In this document: piece after piece, positions 32,942-48,623 of the stretch
Position numbering within the stretch: the stretch's first letter is position 1
Layout of the letters: every line of letters starts with the position of its first letter
DNA from: Rhexocercosporidium sp. MPI-PUGE-AT-0058
Lineage: Eukaryota > Ascomycota > Leotiomycetes > Helotiales
Length of the DNA stretch: 64,000 nt
NCBI GenBank assembly: GCA_020746875.1
Contig: JAGTJL010000010.1
Location: 186,001-250,000, forward strand
Reading direction: 5' to 3'
Notes under the pieces: generated by a model
Databases searched by the model: none
Told to the model about the DNA's origin: nothing
Seen by the model: the letters and a program-made list of their open reading frames with translations, nothing else
Made by a program: the position numbers and the translations under genes

Positions 32942-33936
32942 ATGGCTAGCGCAGGAGACCGCCCCTATGATCCATACATCCCATCCGAGCCAGCGGCTGG
33001 AGGTCAAGGTGGAAATGCTGCTCCAGGCAATCAAAGAACGGCAGCGCTGCAAGCAGTAAGTAGTTCCTCAATTATTCCGAGCATTCGAGACACGGTGGAG
33101 CGATCTGCCGGCGTGGACGACGAGAGCGATGCGATGAAGGTTGATGATGGATGACGGATGACGGGCCATCCGCGCAACGAACAACGACACGAACAGCACT
33201 GGAAGCCCCGATGATACTTCGAGAGACGATAAGGAGATCTGGCAAGGCAGGACAATTGATCTGGCGATTCTTGGAGATGGCTTCATCGATTCTGGAGATG
33301 CCGCGGAATGGTTTCAGAACCACCCTGGTCCTGAGGTGGATGGCAGACCTTGCACATCGATACGAAGACGAGCGCAGCTCCTGCAAGCACGTAGGAATCG
33401 GTGGATAGTTCAGTTAGGCTCAGAACATGCCATAAGCTGTGGAACTCGTCCTTGTAGTTCAGCGCTCATCACCAACCTCCTGGAAGGATGCTTCATCGCT
33501 TTTGGCACCCGCGGCCGCCATCATGCTTCGAATAGCGAAGAGTCAGATATTTTGGACGTGTGCTGACAATTTATCTTCTACAGCAAATCGATGACACTGT
33601 TGGTGTGATGCGGGAGAACATCAATAAGGTCTCTCAACGTGGTGAACGTCTCGACTCCCTCCAAGATAAGACCGACAATCTTGCTGTATCAGCACAGGGC
33701 TTCCGTCGTGGTGCCAACAGAGTCCGTAAACAGATGTGGTGGAAGGGTATGCTAAATAATTGCTGTTGGATAGTTGCAGAGTAGCTAACATCTTGGCAGA
33801 TATGAAGATGCGCATGTGCTTGATTGCTGGAATAATCATCTTGCTCATTGTTATTATCGTACCAGCCGGTATGCAAAATCAACTCGGCGACAGAAACCAT
33901 AGCTAACACTCCATAGTTGTTGCTACTAAGCATTAA
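32942..33936 (+). CDS. SNC1: Synaptobrevin-like v-SNARE (Snc type)
   Basis: R-SNARE of exocytic and endosomal vesicles that pairs with plasma-membrane t-SNAREs. Exons 32942-33055, 33584-33746, 33800-33868 and 33917-33936 join in phase to give 121 residues, the usual length. A Gly/Pro/Ala-rich N-terminus (1-38) precedes the coiled-coil SNARE motif (about 39-90), with the central arginine in [10 protein letters not shown] conserved juxtamembrane KQMWWK leads to a C-terminal anchor ([19 protein letters not shown]). Intron 1 is 528 nt, very long for this genome, and separates the variable N-terminus from the SNARE motif exactly at the domain edge. The last exon is only 20 nt. Most likely the single Snc ortholog, essential for polarised secretion. 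Confidence 0.95.
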
Positions 33937-37906
<3,970 letters not shown>

Positions 37907-39250
37907 ATACAAGATCATAGATGGGTTCGGCCGGTGCATGCATATTCTGGAATTCAAAAGTCTTCAACTTCATCTTGCCATCTACCAATGTTTCTTTCCT
38001 TATTCTTGCTCTTTATCAACGGTGCCAATTACCTGGAGATGAAACTTTGCTGAGTGTTTGTTTGAATGTGCTTTTCATTTATACTTGTTACTTCCTGAGA
38101 GAAAGTATTGAAGTTGTAGACAGAAGCGCGTAAAGGTGGGTAGTTTCTGTATATAGCTGAGGAGTTAATTGAGCGATTGAATCAACCGATCCGTCCAAGT
38201 GGCATCTCATCAGCTGTTGGTGAGCATAAGTCTGGTATGTGCCATTCCACGATTTCGTAGAATATAATGCGGAAAAGTAATGCAGGTGCAAAGGTCAAAT
38301 AACGAACGGTCTAGAGTTCGGTTAGTAGCAACCCTCTGGTTGTCTTCCGATACAGCTTGGGGTCAATCACAAATCAGTGGCTAGGTGTCTCGACTTCTTG
38401 ACTTCCTACAGTATGTTTACATTGTGCGAAAAGTGGGACCTAAGTCGGGTCACTTGGCCCAGTTCTACTTTCGCGGTGCAATTTATCACTCCTTCAAACA
38501 CGAACAGGCTCTGCTGCCCCATGCCTCGCACTTATTGTTCCAAGCAACGGGCGTCCACCCTCTCTCCCTTCTTCAAACTTCAACTTCAGTATCATGACAG
38601 CGGTACCGGCGAAAGTGCGCTCGATCTAGGCGTTTGAGAGATTGTCTAGGTGGGATTTCCCTGTATATATATAGTTTATGAGTGGCGCCAGGCAGGGTAT
38701 TTGTTGGATGGCTGTACGTAGGAGAATTAAGTGGCCGATTGAGGCATGTGCGGAACATCAGAAGTAAAGTACTAACCACGAATTTCACAAGACAAAATGA
38801 ATCAAATCTAATCCGTCTGTATCGATACTCCAAAAATAGGTATTAAGTCTTTTGGTATATTTTCTATAAGAATTGATTAGACGGTTGTGAGTAAAAACGC
38901 GATAACTTCGCACTCCGGCGACTCGCCAAAATCAGCCACTTAATTCTCCTCCGTACAGGATGGCTTGTTTGAGTTTGGTAGTGTGGGGATATCGGTTGGA
39001 GAGGAGGGTGAGAGTGCCGACGCTATATCTTCCTAGTAGTGGAGGATTGTTGCTGGCGGTTACGCTGATGGCGGGTGCTTGGGAAGTTAGGGTTAGGGCC
39101 TTTGGGGAGGGTATTTGATGTTTACTCCGTATCCCAAGCGAGGAAACCAGAAATTTAGCGAGACATGTAGATAGGTCGGTCACCGTTATGATAAATTCAT
39201 AACGTCATCTATGTTCATCAACTAGATAGATCTGTTTATGTGTAGCAATC
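37907..39250. other. Intergenic region
   Basis: Between the convergent arg5,6 and fat1 genes. No gene seen. Confidence 0.6.
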
Positions 39251-42106
39251 TCATAGCTGAGCCTTCCCCAGCTTCAAATTCTCCCAATGATCCCTCCGAA
39301 AATCAACGTAAGAATGTCCTCTCCCCAACCCATCAATCCAAAGCACCTTATCCGACTCCTTTACCTTCTCAGGATCAACACCTTCTTCTCTAAGTGGGAC
39401 TTTGTTCTGCTTGTTGTTATGAATAGGCGTCATCTCTTTCACGACACGGATGAAGACCGGGACTGCGTATTTCGGGAGATGAGTTCTCGAATGTCTGTTC
39501 AGTATCTGTTAAAAAGCGAGTTCCCAGAAGTATACTTGTGTAACTGTGATAGTGAGAGAAAGGGGACAGGGAGTGACGTACTTCAGCAATCCCGCAAAAT
39601 CAAAGCCCTTCGCCATATTCGGATCGATGTAAATTGCCGCGCAGCCTGCTCTCCCATCATGCGAAGGCAGCGCAACCCCATAAACATTCGCCTCCACTAC
39701 CCCCGGAAACTGGCCCAACACCTCCGCCACCTCAGCCGTACTAACGTTCTCGCCCTTCCAGCGAAACGTATCACCAAGTCGATCCATAAAGAACCACCTC
39801 CCATCACTCGTTCTCCGCAAAGCATCACCACTCCTGTACCACAGATCACCTTTCTTAAAGACATCCCTCTCGAACTTCTTCTGCGTGGCAGACGGGTTGT
39901 TGTAATAGCCCGCGAATTCCTTCCCGTCTGTGACCCGTACGATAATCTCACCTCCCTTCTCATACGGCTGTCGTTTCGCAAAGCCCGTTTTCGGATCCCG
40001 TGATATAGCACCTGAGACCTGGTCGACGAGGACAGGGACATATATATTGCGTGTTTGGTAGCGGAGGATGGCGCCATGGTGACCAACGCACGTAGCGAGG
40101 TAGTCCCCTCTGCTGTAATTCACAAGCCCGAAGACGCCTTCTGATGAGTTGAAGAACTCGTTGACTTCGGGGACGCCGAAACGCTCGCGGAACTTGAACC
40201 AGACGTCCGGTCGAAGACCGTTGCCGAACATGCAGCGTACGTTGTGAGCTTTGTCGAGGGGGGAGGGAGGGGCTGCCAGGAGGTAACGTGCTGTTTCGCC
40301 GACGTAGGTTATCCACTTTGTGAAGATTAGCTCTGATTTTGATAGAAGTATGGGGTTTAAAATCTTGGTGTGCAGAAGACATAGATCCTAAGATATTTCT
40401 TCGGCTAAATAGTCCAGATTCCTTGGTGAAGAATGAAAGATATTCTACTTACCGTTGCTCGGGAGTCATAGACTTCTTGCCAGAATTTAGAAGTGCTGAA
40501 TTTCTTGCCGACGCAAAGTGTTATGCCTGTCATGAGCATGGTTACGGCTTGGACGCCTCCTGTGCCATGGCTAGAGAGACTCAAGGTCAGTATTCCTTTA
40601 CTTCCGAGGGATGACAGCTATCCGAAGTGAGATAGATCCGTCTTGACCATTCAAAATGACATCGACAAAGGAAGGCAAAAGAGACTCGATAATACTCACT
40701 ACATAGGCATACAATCATACCATCGATCTCCATCAACAGTCCTTCTATACCCAGTTGCTCGCTAAACTTCGAATCAGTATAATATCCTTTAACCTAACAG
40801 CCACCAGATGAGAAAGGAAAGCCACTCTGATAGCTTACGGCACCACCCACATAGAAGCCACGATCCACATTGAACGGAACCCCCTTCGGCAAACCCGTCG
40901 TACCACTAATAAACCGTCAGCTTGTGAATCCCACCAATCAATCAAAAAGTAACAAGTAAAGCAAAAAAACACACAATCCGGCTAATACATACCTCGTATA
41001 AAACATGCACATCGGCCAATCCCCTTTAACCCCATCTCTATAAAAGTCCGGCGGTCTTTCCGCTTTCATCCCCCTAATCTCCCCCTTCATCTCCTCATCC
41101 AACACACAAATCCTCAACCCCAGCTCCCCCTCCAAAACACCCCTCTCTCCCTCAATCCTCTCCCTAAACGCCTCCTCGTCATCCACCAGGATCAATTTCG
41201 CATCACTAACCCTCAAGCAATGCACGAGCGCCTTGCCAGCGAGGTTATAGTTGATCATCGCGGGCGCGGCGCCAATAGCCCACAGACCGAGCCAGGCGAA
41301 GAGGAAGTCTGGCGAGTTGTTCATGTAGAAGTTGACGTAGTCGCGGGGTTTGACGCCTTGAGCGAGGAACCACTTTTTTTGTTTTGGAAGGTTAGCAAAT
41401 ATTACATGGCTTTTCTAAAAGAGTATGATTCGGCGTTATAGCGGATCTCAGGAACTTGGGTGTTGGATCATTGGAAGGAAGGAAGTCTGAATCTACGCTG
41501 CACCATACTATACTATACCATACTGTACTTACTTGTGCGTATTGGTGCACCCGATCGCTGGTTTGTTTCCAGGTGAAGCACCCTTCGCGGGACCAGATGC
41601 ATTCGTCATTTGGTTTGGTGAGGACGGAGTGCTCGAAGAAGTAGTAGAGCGCGAGACGGTTGTTCAGAGCTGTGTTTCTTCGTCAGTTAAATCCATCAAA
41701 TGCTTACATCATTCACACAAAATGAGTACTGTACAAGATGAACACAGAATGAATCTTCAGATTTGATGATGCTTTTCGGATGAAAGGGAATCTTACCTGC
41801 TTCTCGGTACAACTTTCCCTGTGCTCTAAGAGCTCTTATCATTCGTATATCTCGTGAGATGGCAAATTTACCGTCGAGGTACATAGATCCGAGGACAGTG
41901 CTCGCTGCTGCTGCAGCTACTGTTGTGACTGTGTGGCGATGGCATGTTAGCTAGATCGTCATCTATTCCTTTACTCATAAGACGATATGATGGAGGCAAT
42001 GGATCTTGAAAACGCTTTGAATGAATGCTCCAAGCTTCACCATCATTGTCGTTTTCATATAGTCGTTGCGGTCAAGGAGGGTACCCCGCTTACCGAGAGA
42101 AGCCAT
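39251..42106 (-). CDS. FAT1: Very long-chain acyl-CoA synthetase / fatty acid transporter (Fat1 type)
   Basis: ATP-dependent ligase that couples fatty acid uptake with CoA activation at peroxisome, ER or plasma membrane. Nine exons join in phase: 42106-42094, 41928-41797, 41669-41533, 41372-40993, 40905-40839, 40761-40700, 40570-40453, 40315-39582 and 39494-39251, giving 628 residues. Exon 1 is only 13 nt. An N-terminal hydrophobic segment (VAAAASTVLGSMYL) is present. The AMP-binding signature FYTSGTTGLPKGVPF (about 219-232) spans an intron. MPMYHGTGG, NSSEG, and the motif II region GDALRRTSDGRWFFMDRLGDTFRWKGENV follow. The C-terminal domain (KYAVPVFIRV, HNNKQNKVPLR) is complete. The FRWKGENVST element is the VLACS/FATP signature, separating it from ordinary acyl-CoA synthetases. 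Confidence 0.95.
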
Positions 42107-42952
42107 CTTGAAGAAGCTACCTGACCACTGGATCCTATCTCCTCAATCCAGACAATATCCTGTCCTGTATCAAACGAGGCTCTTTTCCCCCCAACGAATT
42201 TGTATATTCTCAAATCAGATTTATTTTTTAGAGAAGCAAAAAAGTGTTTTCATGAGACATGCTACTAACTGGACAGGACACGTCGGGTCGGCAACTCTAA
42301 TTTTGCAACACCAACACCGAGGCATCTGCACTCGAGGCTGGACCGCGTCATGCCCTGCCCAGCTTCGCTTCGCTTCCCCGGATTTCCCCCCGCATGGACA
42401 GCGACTTTCACCCCACTGTTGACTTTCTGCCGATATTATCGACGGATATTGTTTGCTGCTGCGAGTGGGGATCTCTGGTGCTTTTCAAGATCGCCTCGTT
42501 GTGCTGCTCAAGGTGCGTAATCGCTTCGTTTGATTTGATGAAGCATTTAATCAGACCTCCATGAGAATCGACTGGTTCAGTTCGTTTCATTTCGGTTTAG
42601 TGATAGGCGATGGGGCTGCAAATTGGCAAGCGAGAGGAAAGGAGCAAGTTTTAATTCGATGATTCGAACTTTGAATTTCTAGGAGCAGGAGATCAGGCAG
42701 GACGGTAGTAGATAAAACAAGGTTCACAGGAGGAGAGCAGGATGAGATAGATACACACACACATACGCACACATATATGTACAGTATATATGACACCAAA
42801 TCATGACGTAGGAATCAATTATCATTATATTATCCCATTATCATCAACAACACATTCATATCAGTCCGCTTACCAATCAATACTTGTACAATTGATCAAT
42901 CATTCATCATCCACACATTTCCTCAACCTCCTCGTCACACACCAGAGTGCAT
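42107..42952. other. Intergenic region with an AC microsatellite
   Basis: Promoter of fat1 and 3' region of the ferritin-like gene. A CA/TA dinucleotide stretch lies at about 42751-42787. No gene seen. Confidence 0.6.
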
Positions 42953-44043
42953 CTAATGCCTCGGTGGGAGAACCTCAACAATACCAACACCAGAGATGGT
43001 GTTTGCATCATTGACCTTGGTGTTAACACCATCCGCAGTGCTGAGAACAACATATACCTGACCAGTTGGTGGCAACTGGCTACCGGTACCAGTTGGGATC
43101 TTCTGGATCTTCAAATCCCCAGCGTTTCCTCTGGTCATGTATGTCTCGACGTAGTAGGTATCAAGACCGGAGAAGAGGACAGCGTAGACCTTCTGGTTCT
43201 CGGTGATCAGGTTAGCAGCCAGTGCCTTCTTGTAAGCACCAGAGAAGGTGATGGGCGAGGAGCCGGCGGTGTATGGGTATTGCGATGCTTGGAGGGTGAT
43301 CGCTGGGAAAGCCTTGAATGGGAGAGCTGGGTCTCCGGGAGCGAAGCCTGTGATGAACTGAGCGGCGAGGGAGAAGACTTGGTTGAAGTCGAGAGGGGTG
43401 TCGAAGGCCTTGGGGAATGGGACTTGCTTGAGAGCAGCGCGGATGTAGGAGCTGTGGCGGGACTCGACGGTCAGGATGGAGCCGGCAGCTGTGAGGTATC
43501 CCTTGTCTACGATGGCTTGGGCAGCGCCTGGAGGAGGGTTAGATATGCTTTCGTGTAGACTGCAGGTACAAAGGCTTGTGCTTACCAAGATACGCAGAGA
43601 CTCCAACGCCCTCAAGGACGGATGAGAGACCAAGGAATGACTTGACATCCGTATATGGGAAGGAGTATGTAGCCTCGTGAACGGCCTGGTCAGCGAGAGC
43701 ACCAGCAAGGAAAGAGACGTGAGTCTAAATCGCCAATTAGTCAACAACAACACTCAAAAGAAGGGACAATAGCATAACATACCTCCTCATCAGAGCTGAT
43801 GACCTTGAGGTTTTCATAGAAAGGATCCGCGAAGCCAGCAGAGACGAAATCCTGACGAGAGAACTTCTGGAGACCTTCCTGGTAGAACTTGCGCTCGAGG
43901 TACTCGAGAGTAAGTGCATAGTTGAGGATGGTGATGTCTCCTCCTGGAGGGGCATTATAGTCCATAGCAACATCGCGTTGCTCGACTGGGGCGGCAATAG
44001 CCAGGCCAGCAGCGAGGACAGAAGTGATTGCTGAGTAACGCAT
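42953..44043 (-). CDS. Ferritin-like domain secreted protein (Rds1-like)
   Basis: Member of the Ferritin_2 domain family that includes fission yeast Rds1, a stress-induced protein. Exons 44043-43783, 43724-43586 and 43527-42953 join in phase to give 324 residues. Signal peptide at about 1-18 ([13 protein letters not shown]). The ferritin-like helical domain covers about 35-190: [20 protein letters not shown] carries the first Glu pair, [13 protein letters not shown] is the EExH-like helix, and [17 protein letters not shown] holds the later Glu/His. Iron or manganese binding is inferred from these residues. A C-terminal beta-rich region (about 230-320) is family-typical. The frame extends five codons upstream to a TTG; the ATG at 44043 is preferred since it begins the signal peptide. 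Confidence 0.9.
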
Positions 44044-45242
44044 TTTGGAGGTCTTCAATTCAGTTCAGGAATGAGAGACTGATGTGTGAGCGAATGAAGG
44101 AGGGACTGAGAGACGGGGAATATACGGCACTTAAATAAAGAAAAGAATATGGGAACGGAAGCTAGGAGATATGATTACACATTGGGAAAGAGGGGGATCA
44201 GTTACGCTGATGGAAGTGGCCAGGGCATCCCGATCTTCTCGATCGATGAGGAGGCACGACGGCGACATGTTGACGCTACGCAAAGACACTTGACCTGGAA
44301 GCTCGAGGATCCGGCTTTGCAAAACAACAGACAAGCAAGCCACGCAGAGCTGAGAACAGCTATCGACCAGAAACTTTGACAAGGGAGGAAGGAGACCATT
44401 CCATGCGACTGATCAGGCTATGCTGCTGTAGTGGACAAGCTAGGAGGTGCATTCTCCGACTACAACTCCGAAGAGGCCTCGCGTTCTACGCTCTGTACAT
44501 TACTCCCTTAGTTAGATTAAAGGTTGTCGAGGCGTTGGCCAGCTCACAAACTACTGGAAATGAGGCACAGCTCTAGTGAACTTCTCGTGATATCGCGTTC
44601 ATCGTGACGACATAGCAAATGAAGTCTAGCCCAAAGGACGCTCGCCAAGGGGTGAAGCTCCTCATCTGAACCTTGTCTCATCTCAAGCCAATGAGAACAG
44701 ACTTGAATGAGATGAACCCATCATATCGGATTGTATCTTTCCTTTTCCAGGTATGGTTTTTTAAGCTTCACTTTAAAGTTAATCCCGAACTGGGACTAAA
44801 TGGGACGGTCTTAGCCCTGTCAGCTTCCAAGGGATCGACAGCGAAATGCGGGACGGTCGGAAACGCTTCGACCCGGGACGACCTCTGACGATCTAGATCT
44901 CCTCTTTGGGATATCCCACCATTCAGTTACCTGGTCGGTGCTCTGTGATGTTGACGGTGCAATTATTTAGCAGATGTGATTGCTTCCCCGCGTCATTTCA
45001 TTCTGTCAAGGATTCTCTTCTGGCCAACAAACGGAATGGTGTGATCCGAAAAGACTTTTTCTCGGCTGGCTGTGATTTCAAATATTTGAGCACCGGAAAT
45101 ATATTGCAGAAAGATGGATAAATCAAAATTGCTCCGTGGCGACCGACGCTATGTCTGACATACAGGACTATTGATGTACAGAGCACGTAAATGGTATCAA
45201 GGCAACTAACCAAACAAACCAATGCACCGGGTAAGTCTGCAC
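44044..45242. other. Intergenic region
   Basis: Promoter of the ferritin-like gene and 3' region of the glutamine synthetase-like gene. Short frames only. Confidence 0.6.
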
Positions 45243-46869
45243 TCACACAGTCTCGATGTATCTCCGCACCTCCCTACTTGAAATTAGTACAAAGTCGTCG
45301 CGAACCCGAGCAGTAATAAGAAGAAGAGCGTACCAGTCTGTTACAGCTTCGTCCCACAGGCGAATCTCGTGCTCTCTAGTTCCACCGTAATGTTCTACGA
45401 ACTCGTCGCCGAAGACCTCTCTGGCCACGCTTTCCGGTCTCATGAATCTCTCCGTTGCTTCCTTCAAACTCTTTGCGAGTCTGACTCCTGGATCTGCCTT
45501 TCCGCCAACATCCTGCCCTTTGCCAAGAGGTGGTTGCTTGATTTCGAGCTTCTTCTCCACTCCTCTCCAGCCTAGTGCTAGAATGGCAGCAAGCACGTAA
45601 AATGGATTTGCATCCGCTCCAGGAACACGAACCTCGAATCGTGTCGCTCCAGGTTTTGAGGTTGGTGGCGCAATAAGTCGGATTGAGGCAGCACGGTGCT
45701 CTAACCCCCAGGAAACGGTGACAGGCGCCCAGAAGTTCTCCACGAGGCGCTTGTAGGAGTTGACGGTGGGCGCTACGAGGGGCATGACATCTGGGAGACC
45801 CTCGAGAAGTCCTGCGAGGAAATGTCGTCCCATGTCTGACAAGTTCTCGATATCACTCCATTCGGCATCTGTGTCCTTCTCGTCCCGAAAGAACAAGTTC
45901 TTTCCCTTCTTATCGACGATCGAAATGTGCATGTGGCCACTGTTTCCTGGAAGACCTTGCCTTGGTTTTGCCATAAAGCAAGGTGTAATTCCGTACCCGG
46001 ATGCTATGGACTTGACGACGTACCTGGAGATGTTAGATAGGTCTGCCAAAGATGAGAAAAGACTCACTTGAACAGTCCAGCCTTGTCTGCCATCTGCTGA
46101 ATTTCCCCAAAAGACAATGCAGCCTCGAAAACTCCAGGTCCACTCTCAGTGTGCCATCCCTCTATTCCACAATTGAACTTTTCACACGCATCGAAGATAC
46201 CATAGTAGTAATCCTTATTTTGTACAGGTCGAGTCAAACTATATCCGAACATGCCTTCGGTCAGAGACGGGAGGGCGTTGACAGGGTTATCGCGCAGGAA
46301 TGTCGAGGTAGAGGAGGAGTTTCGCTCAGAGGCTGGTCCGCTCGAGTCGTTGGAAGGGACCTTGAATTGGAAGAATTCGTACTCGGCTGAGAACCAAGGG
46401 TTAGCAAGTAGAATAATGCTGAGAGAGAGGCGATTCCGAACATACCTCCAGCCATGGCACCGTAGCCATTCGCGTGCAATTTGTCAACAGTCGTCTTCAG
46501 CAGACCTCTGGGGCATGCGCTGACTGGCTCTCCTGAGTCTGGATCCTTGAAGTAGATCAAGAAGAACGGAACATTGTCTTCCCACGGTATCCTTCTAAAG
46601 GAGCTCAGATCTGGAATTGCAATGAGATCATGGTAACCATTCTCAGCATTGCTGATCTTCAGCTCCTTGAAGTATGTCTGATCATGCATGTCCCATCCAA
46701 AGACCACGGAGCAGAATCCGAAGCCCTCCTTTGCGATTCCCAGAAATTTCTTCTTCGAGATCAGCTTACCCCGCAGGATGCCGTCCACGTCAACTCCTGC
46801 GAGCTTAACCTTGGTATCATTCTCCAGAAGCTTCGGTAGGGACTCAATGGTGACTTCTTGTTCCGACAT
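45243..46869 (-). CDS. Glutamine synthetase-like protein (FluG/type I-like catalytic domain)
   Basis: Belongs to the glutamine synthetase superfamily of prokaryote-like type I enzymes, as in the FluG C-terminal domain and gamma-glutamyl-amide synthetases, rather than the short fungal housekeeping enzyme. Exons 46869-46446, 46386-46068, 46023-45334 and 45273-45243 give 487 residues. The N-terminal beta-grasp domain (about 1-125) has DVDGILRGK. The catalytic domain has EYEFF and HTESGPGVFEAAL metal-binding glutamates, GHMHIS with the conserved His, and RRL-like EHRAASIRLI. The last intron (60 nt, 45274-45333) is in frame, so a retained form would insert 20 residues; the spliced end EAVTDWEVRRYIETV resembles the family tail better. 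Substrate is not predictable from sequence. Confidence 0.9.
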
Positions 46870-48044
46870 TGTGTCCTGAAGCTTTCGTGGGTATGGGATC
46901 GGTAGAGACTCTGGAGTTGGGATTGAAGGTTGTCCGAAGGAGGGGTAAGCTTGGGAGCTCAGTGTAATGGTGCGATGGACAGCTGGCCGGACGCGCAGAA
47001 ATTTGAGGATGTATAATAGAAGTATTTTGAACGCTCAGAAGATCTATTTCAGCAAACCAAATCTATTCTCAGGTGTCTCGTGAGAGCTTCTACTTTGTAA
47101 CTGTGTGTGACAGAAAAAGAGGGGATTCGCGATAAGAGAACCCCCGACGAGAGCGCTGGGAACAGGGAAGCTGGGCCGACTCCTAGCTCCCCTGCCACCG
47201 GGCGAAGATGGACCAATGGGAGGAGGGAATTGAAGCCCCACACGCCATGCTACATGAATCGTCATCGATCTGATCTTTGAGTAACCTCGAGGGATGATTA
47301 AATACATATAAACATAGAGAGATGACCGGAAGCGAAGGGAAAGGAAAAGGGTCATCGGATTGCCAATATACAGCGTTGCAGCATACTACAACTTGATGCA
47401 GCACAACGCACAATTGTTGGCACTAGCAATCTCTGGAAGCGGACAGCCAATGTAAATATATCTCGTGTTCCTTATCGTCGTCGTCGGCCTTTGAACACAA
47501 TGATAGTTAGTCTCAGCCCCCGCCTTTAGTATGGAGCGTTCCTGAGTCGAGCTTCAGCCTTCAAACAAAGCGACGTGTCAAAGCCTCGGATCCATGTGAG
47601 GATGCCTTCCTTCGACAACGCCTTCTCTTGACAGACCGACGCAGGGCTACCCCATTTATCGGGGTTCTGATACGAGAATCGGAAGTCAGTCCGCTGCAGG
47701 CGTGCGTGCAGTGTTGTGTTGATGCTTCGGGATCGTTATCCTCTCCTTGCTCTCCTTCCTCTCCTTCGACTCGAACTCCCTCCCCCTTCCCACGAGGTAG
47801 GTGACTTCTGACCCCGCGGCGCGTATCCACAGTTGTTTGTGCTTGACACACGTCGCCACCCCATCCGTCTCCGTCCGTCGCAATGCTTTGCCAAACCTTG
47901 CCATCCGTAAGACGTTGCTGCCCAGTGATTATTTACCCATTACCATGAGCAAATGGTCGGCTGATACGGGAGATGAGCGGTCAGAGTTGCCGGTAGCTGA
48001 AGGGATGGCCGCCGTTGGCTTGGGTCGAGTTGCGTAGGTAGTTC

Positions 48045-48120
48045 GATTGACTGACGGAGTGACGGAGTGACTGATTCATTGATTGACTGATGGACTGACT
48101 GACTGATTGATTGATTGATT
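48045..48120. repeat. TGAC/TGAT tetranucleotide repeat
   Basis: Tandem TGAC, TGAT and GATT units with small interruptions (TGACGGAG twice). Gives artificial Ser/Gln-rich frames. Confidence 0.8.
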
Positions 48121-48150
48121 TGCCTCTGCGTCCGAGTACGATAAGACCAG

Positions 48151-48219
48151 TGTGTAATGGGCGTGGAATGGCTGTGGCAGTCCCGAGAACGGACTTGCTT
48201 TGCGCTTTTCCATTACACA
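48151..48219. repeat. Short inverted repeat
   Basis: TGTGTAATGG at 48151-48160 is the exact reverse complement of 48210-48219. Spacer of 49 bases. May be chance or a regulatory palindrome. Confidence 0.4.
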
Positions 48220-48623
48220 TCCTGGCCCCTCTAGCCCTCCACACCCCGACTGCTGTGACTGAACATCGTGTCCTCCTCCATCATCATATTTATCATCATC
48301 ATCTTCGCCTCCTCATCTTCCTCTCTTCATCTTCTTCTCATCGTCAACATCCATCTTATCGCCTTCTGCTCAAGTGAATTGTAAGTTCCATCTCATTATC
48401 AACGCTACCGTGCCGCTGCTGCATAGCTCCTGCCGACTATCATAAGCGAGTCTCAATATACTTACCTTCCCTTTGTCTGTCTAACAGCTGCGTCACCGGC
48501 CCGACATATTTACAATGTCGAGATAACTTTCAGTTCACTGATTCTTCATTTCAGAACATCATAACAAACGAAACTTACAAACTTTTTCAATCCACCTTCA
48601 ACAACGAAATCAAACCTGCCAAA

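Larger units (their letters stand above)
46870..48623. other. Intergenic region between divergent glutamine synthetase and SDR genes
   Basis: About 1.75 kb shared upstream region. Contains a TGAC/TGAT tandem repeat and a 10-bp inverted repeat (both listed). No gene supported. Confidence 0.6.

Noticed and set aside
39085..39100. Telomere-like TTAGGGTTAGGG
   Set aside because: Only two units, internal, no array; chance match.
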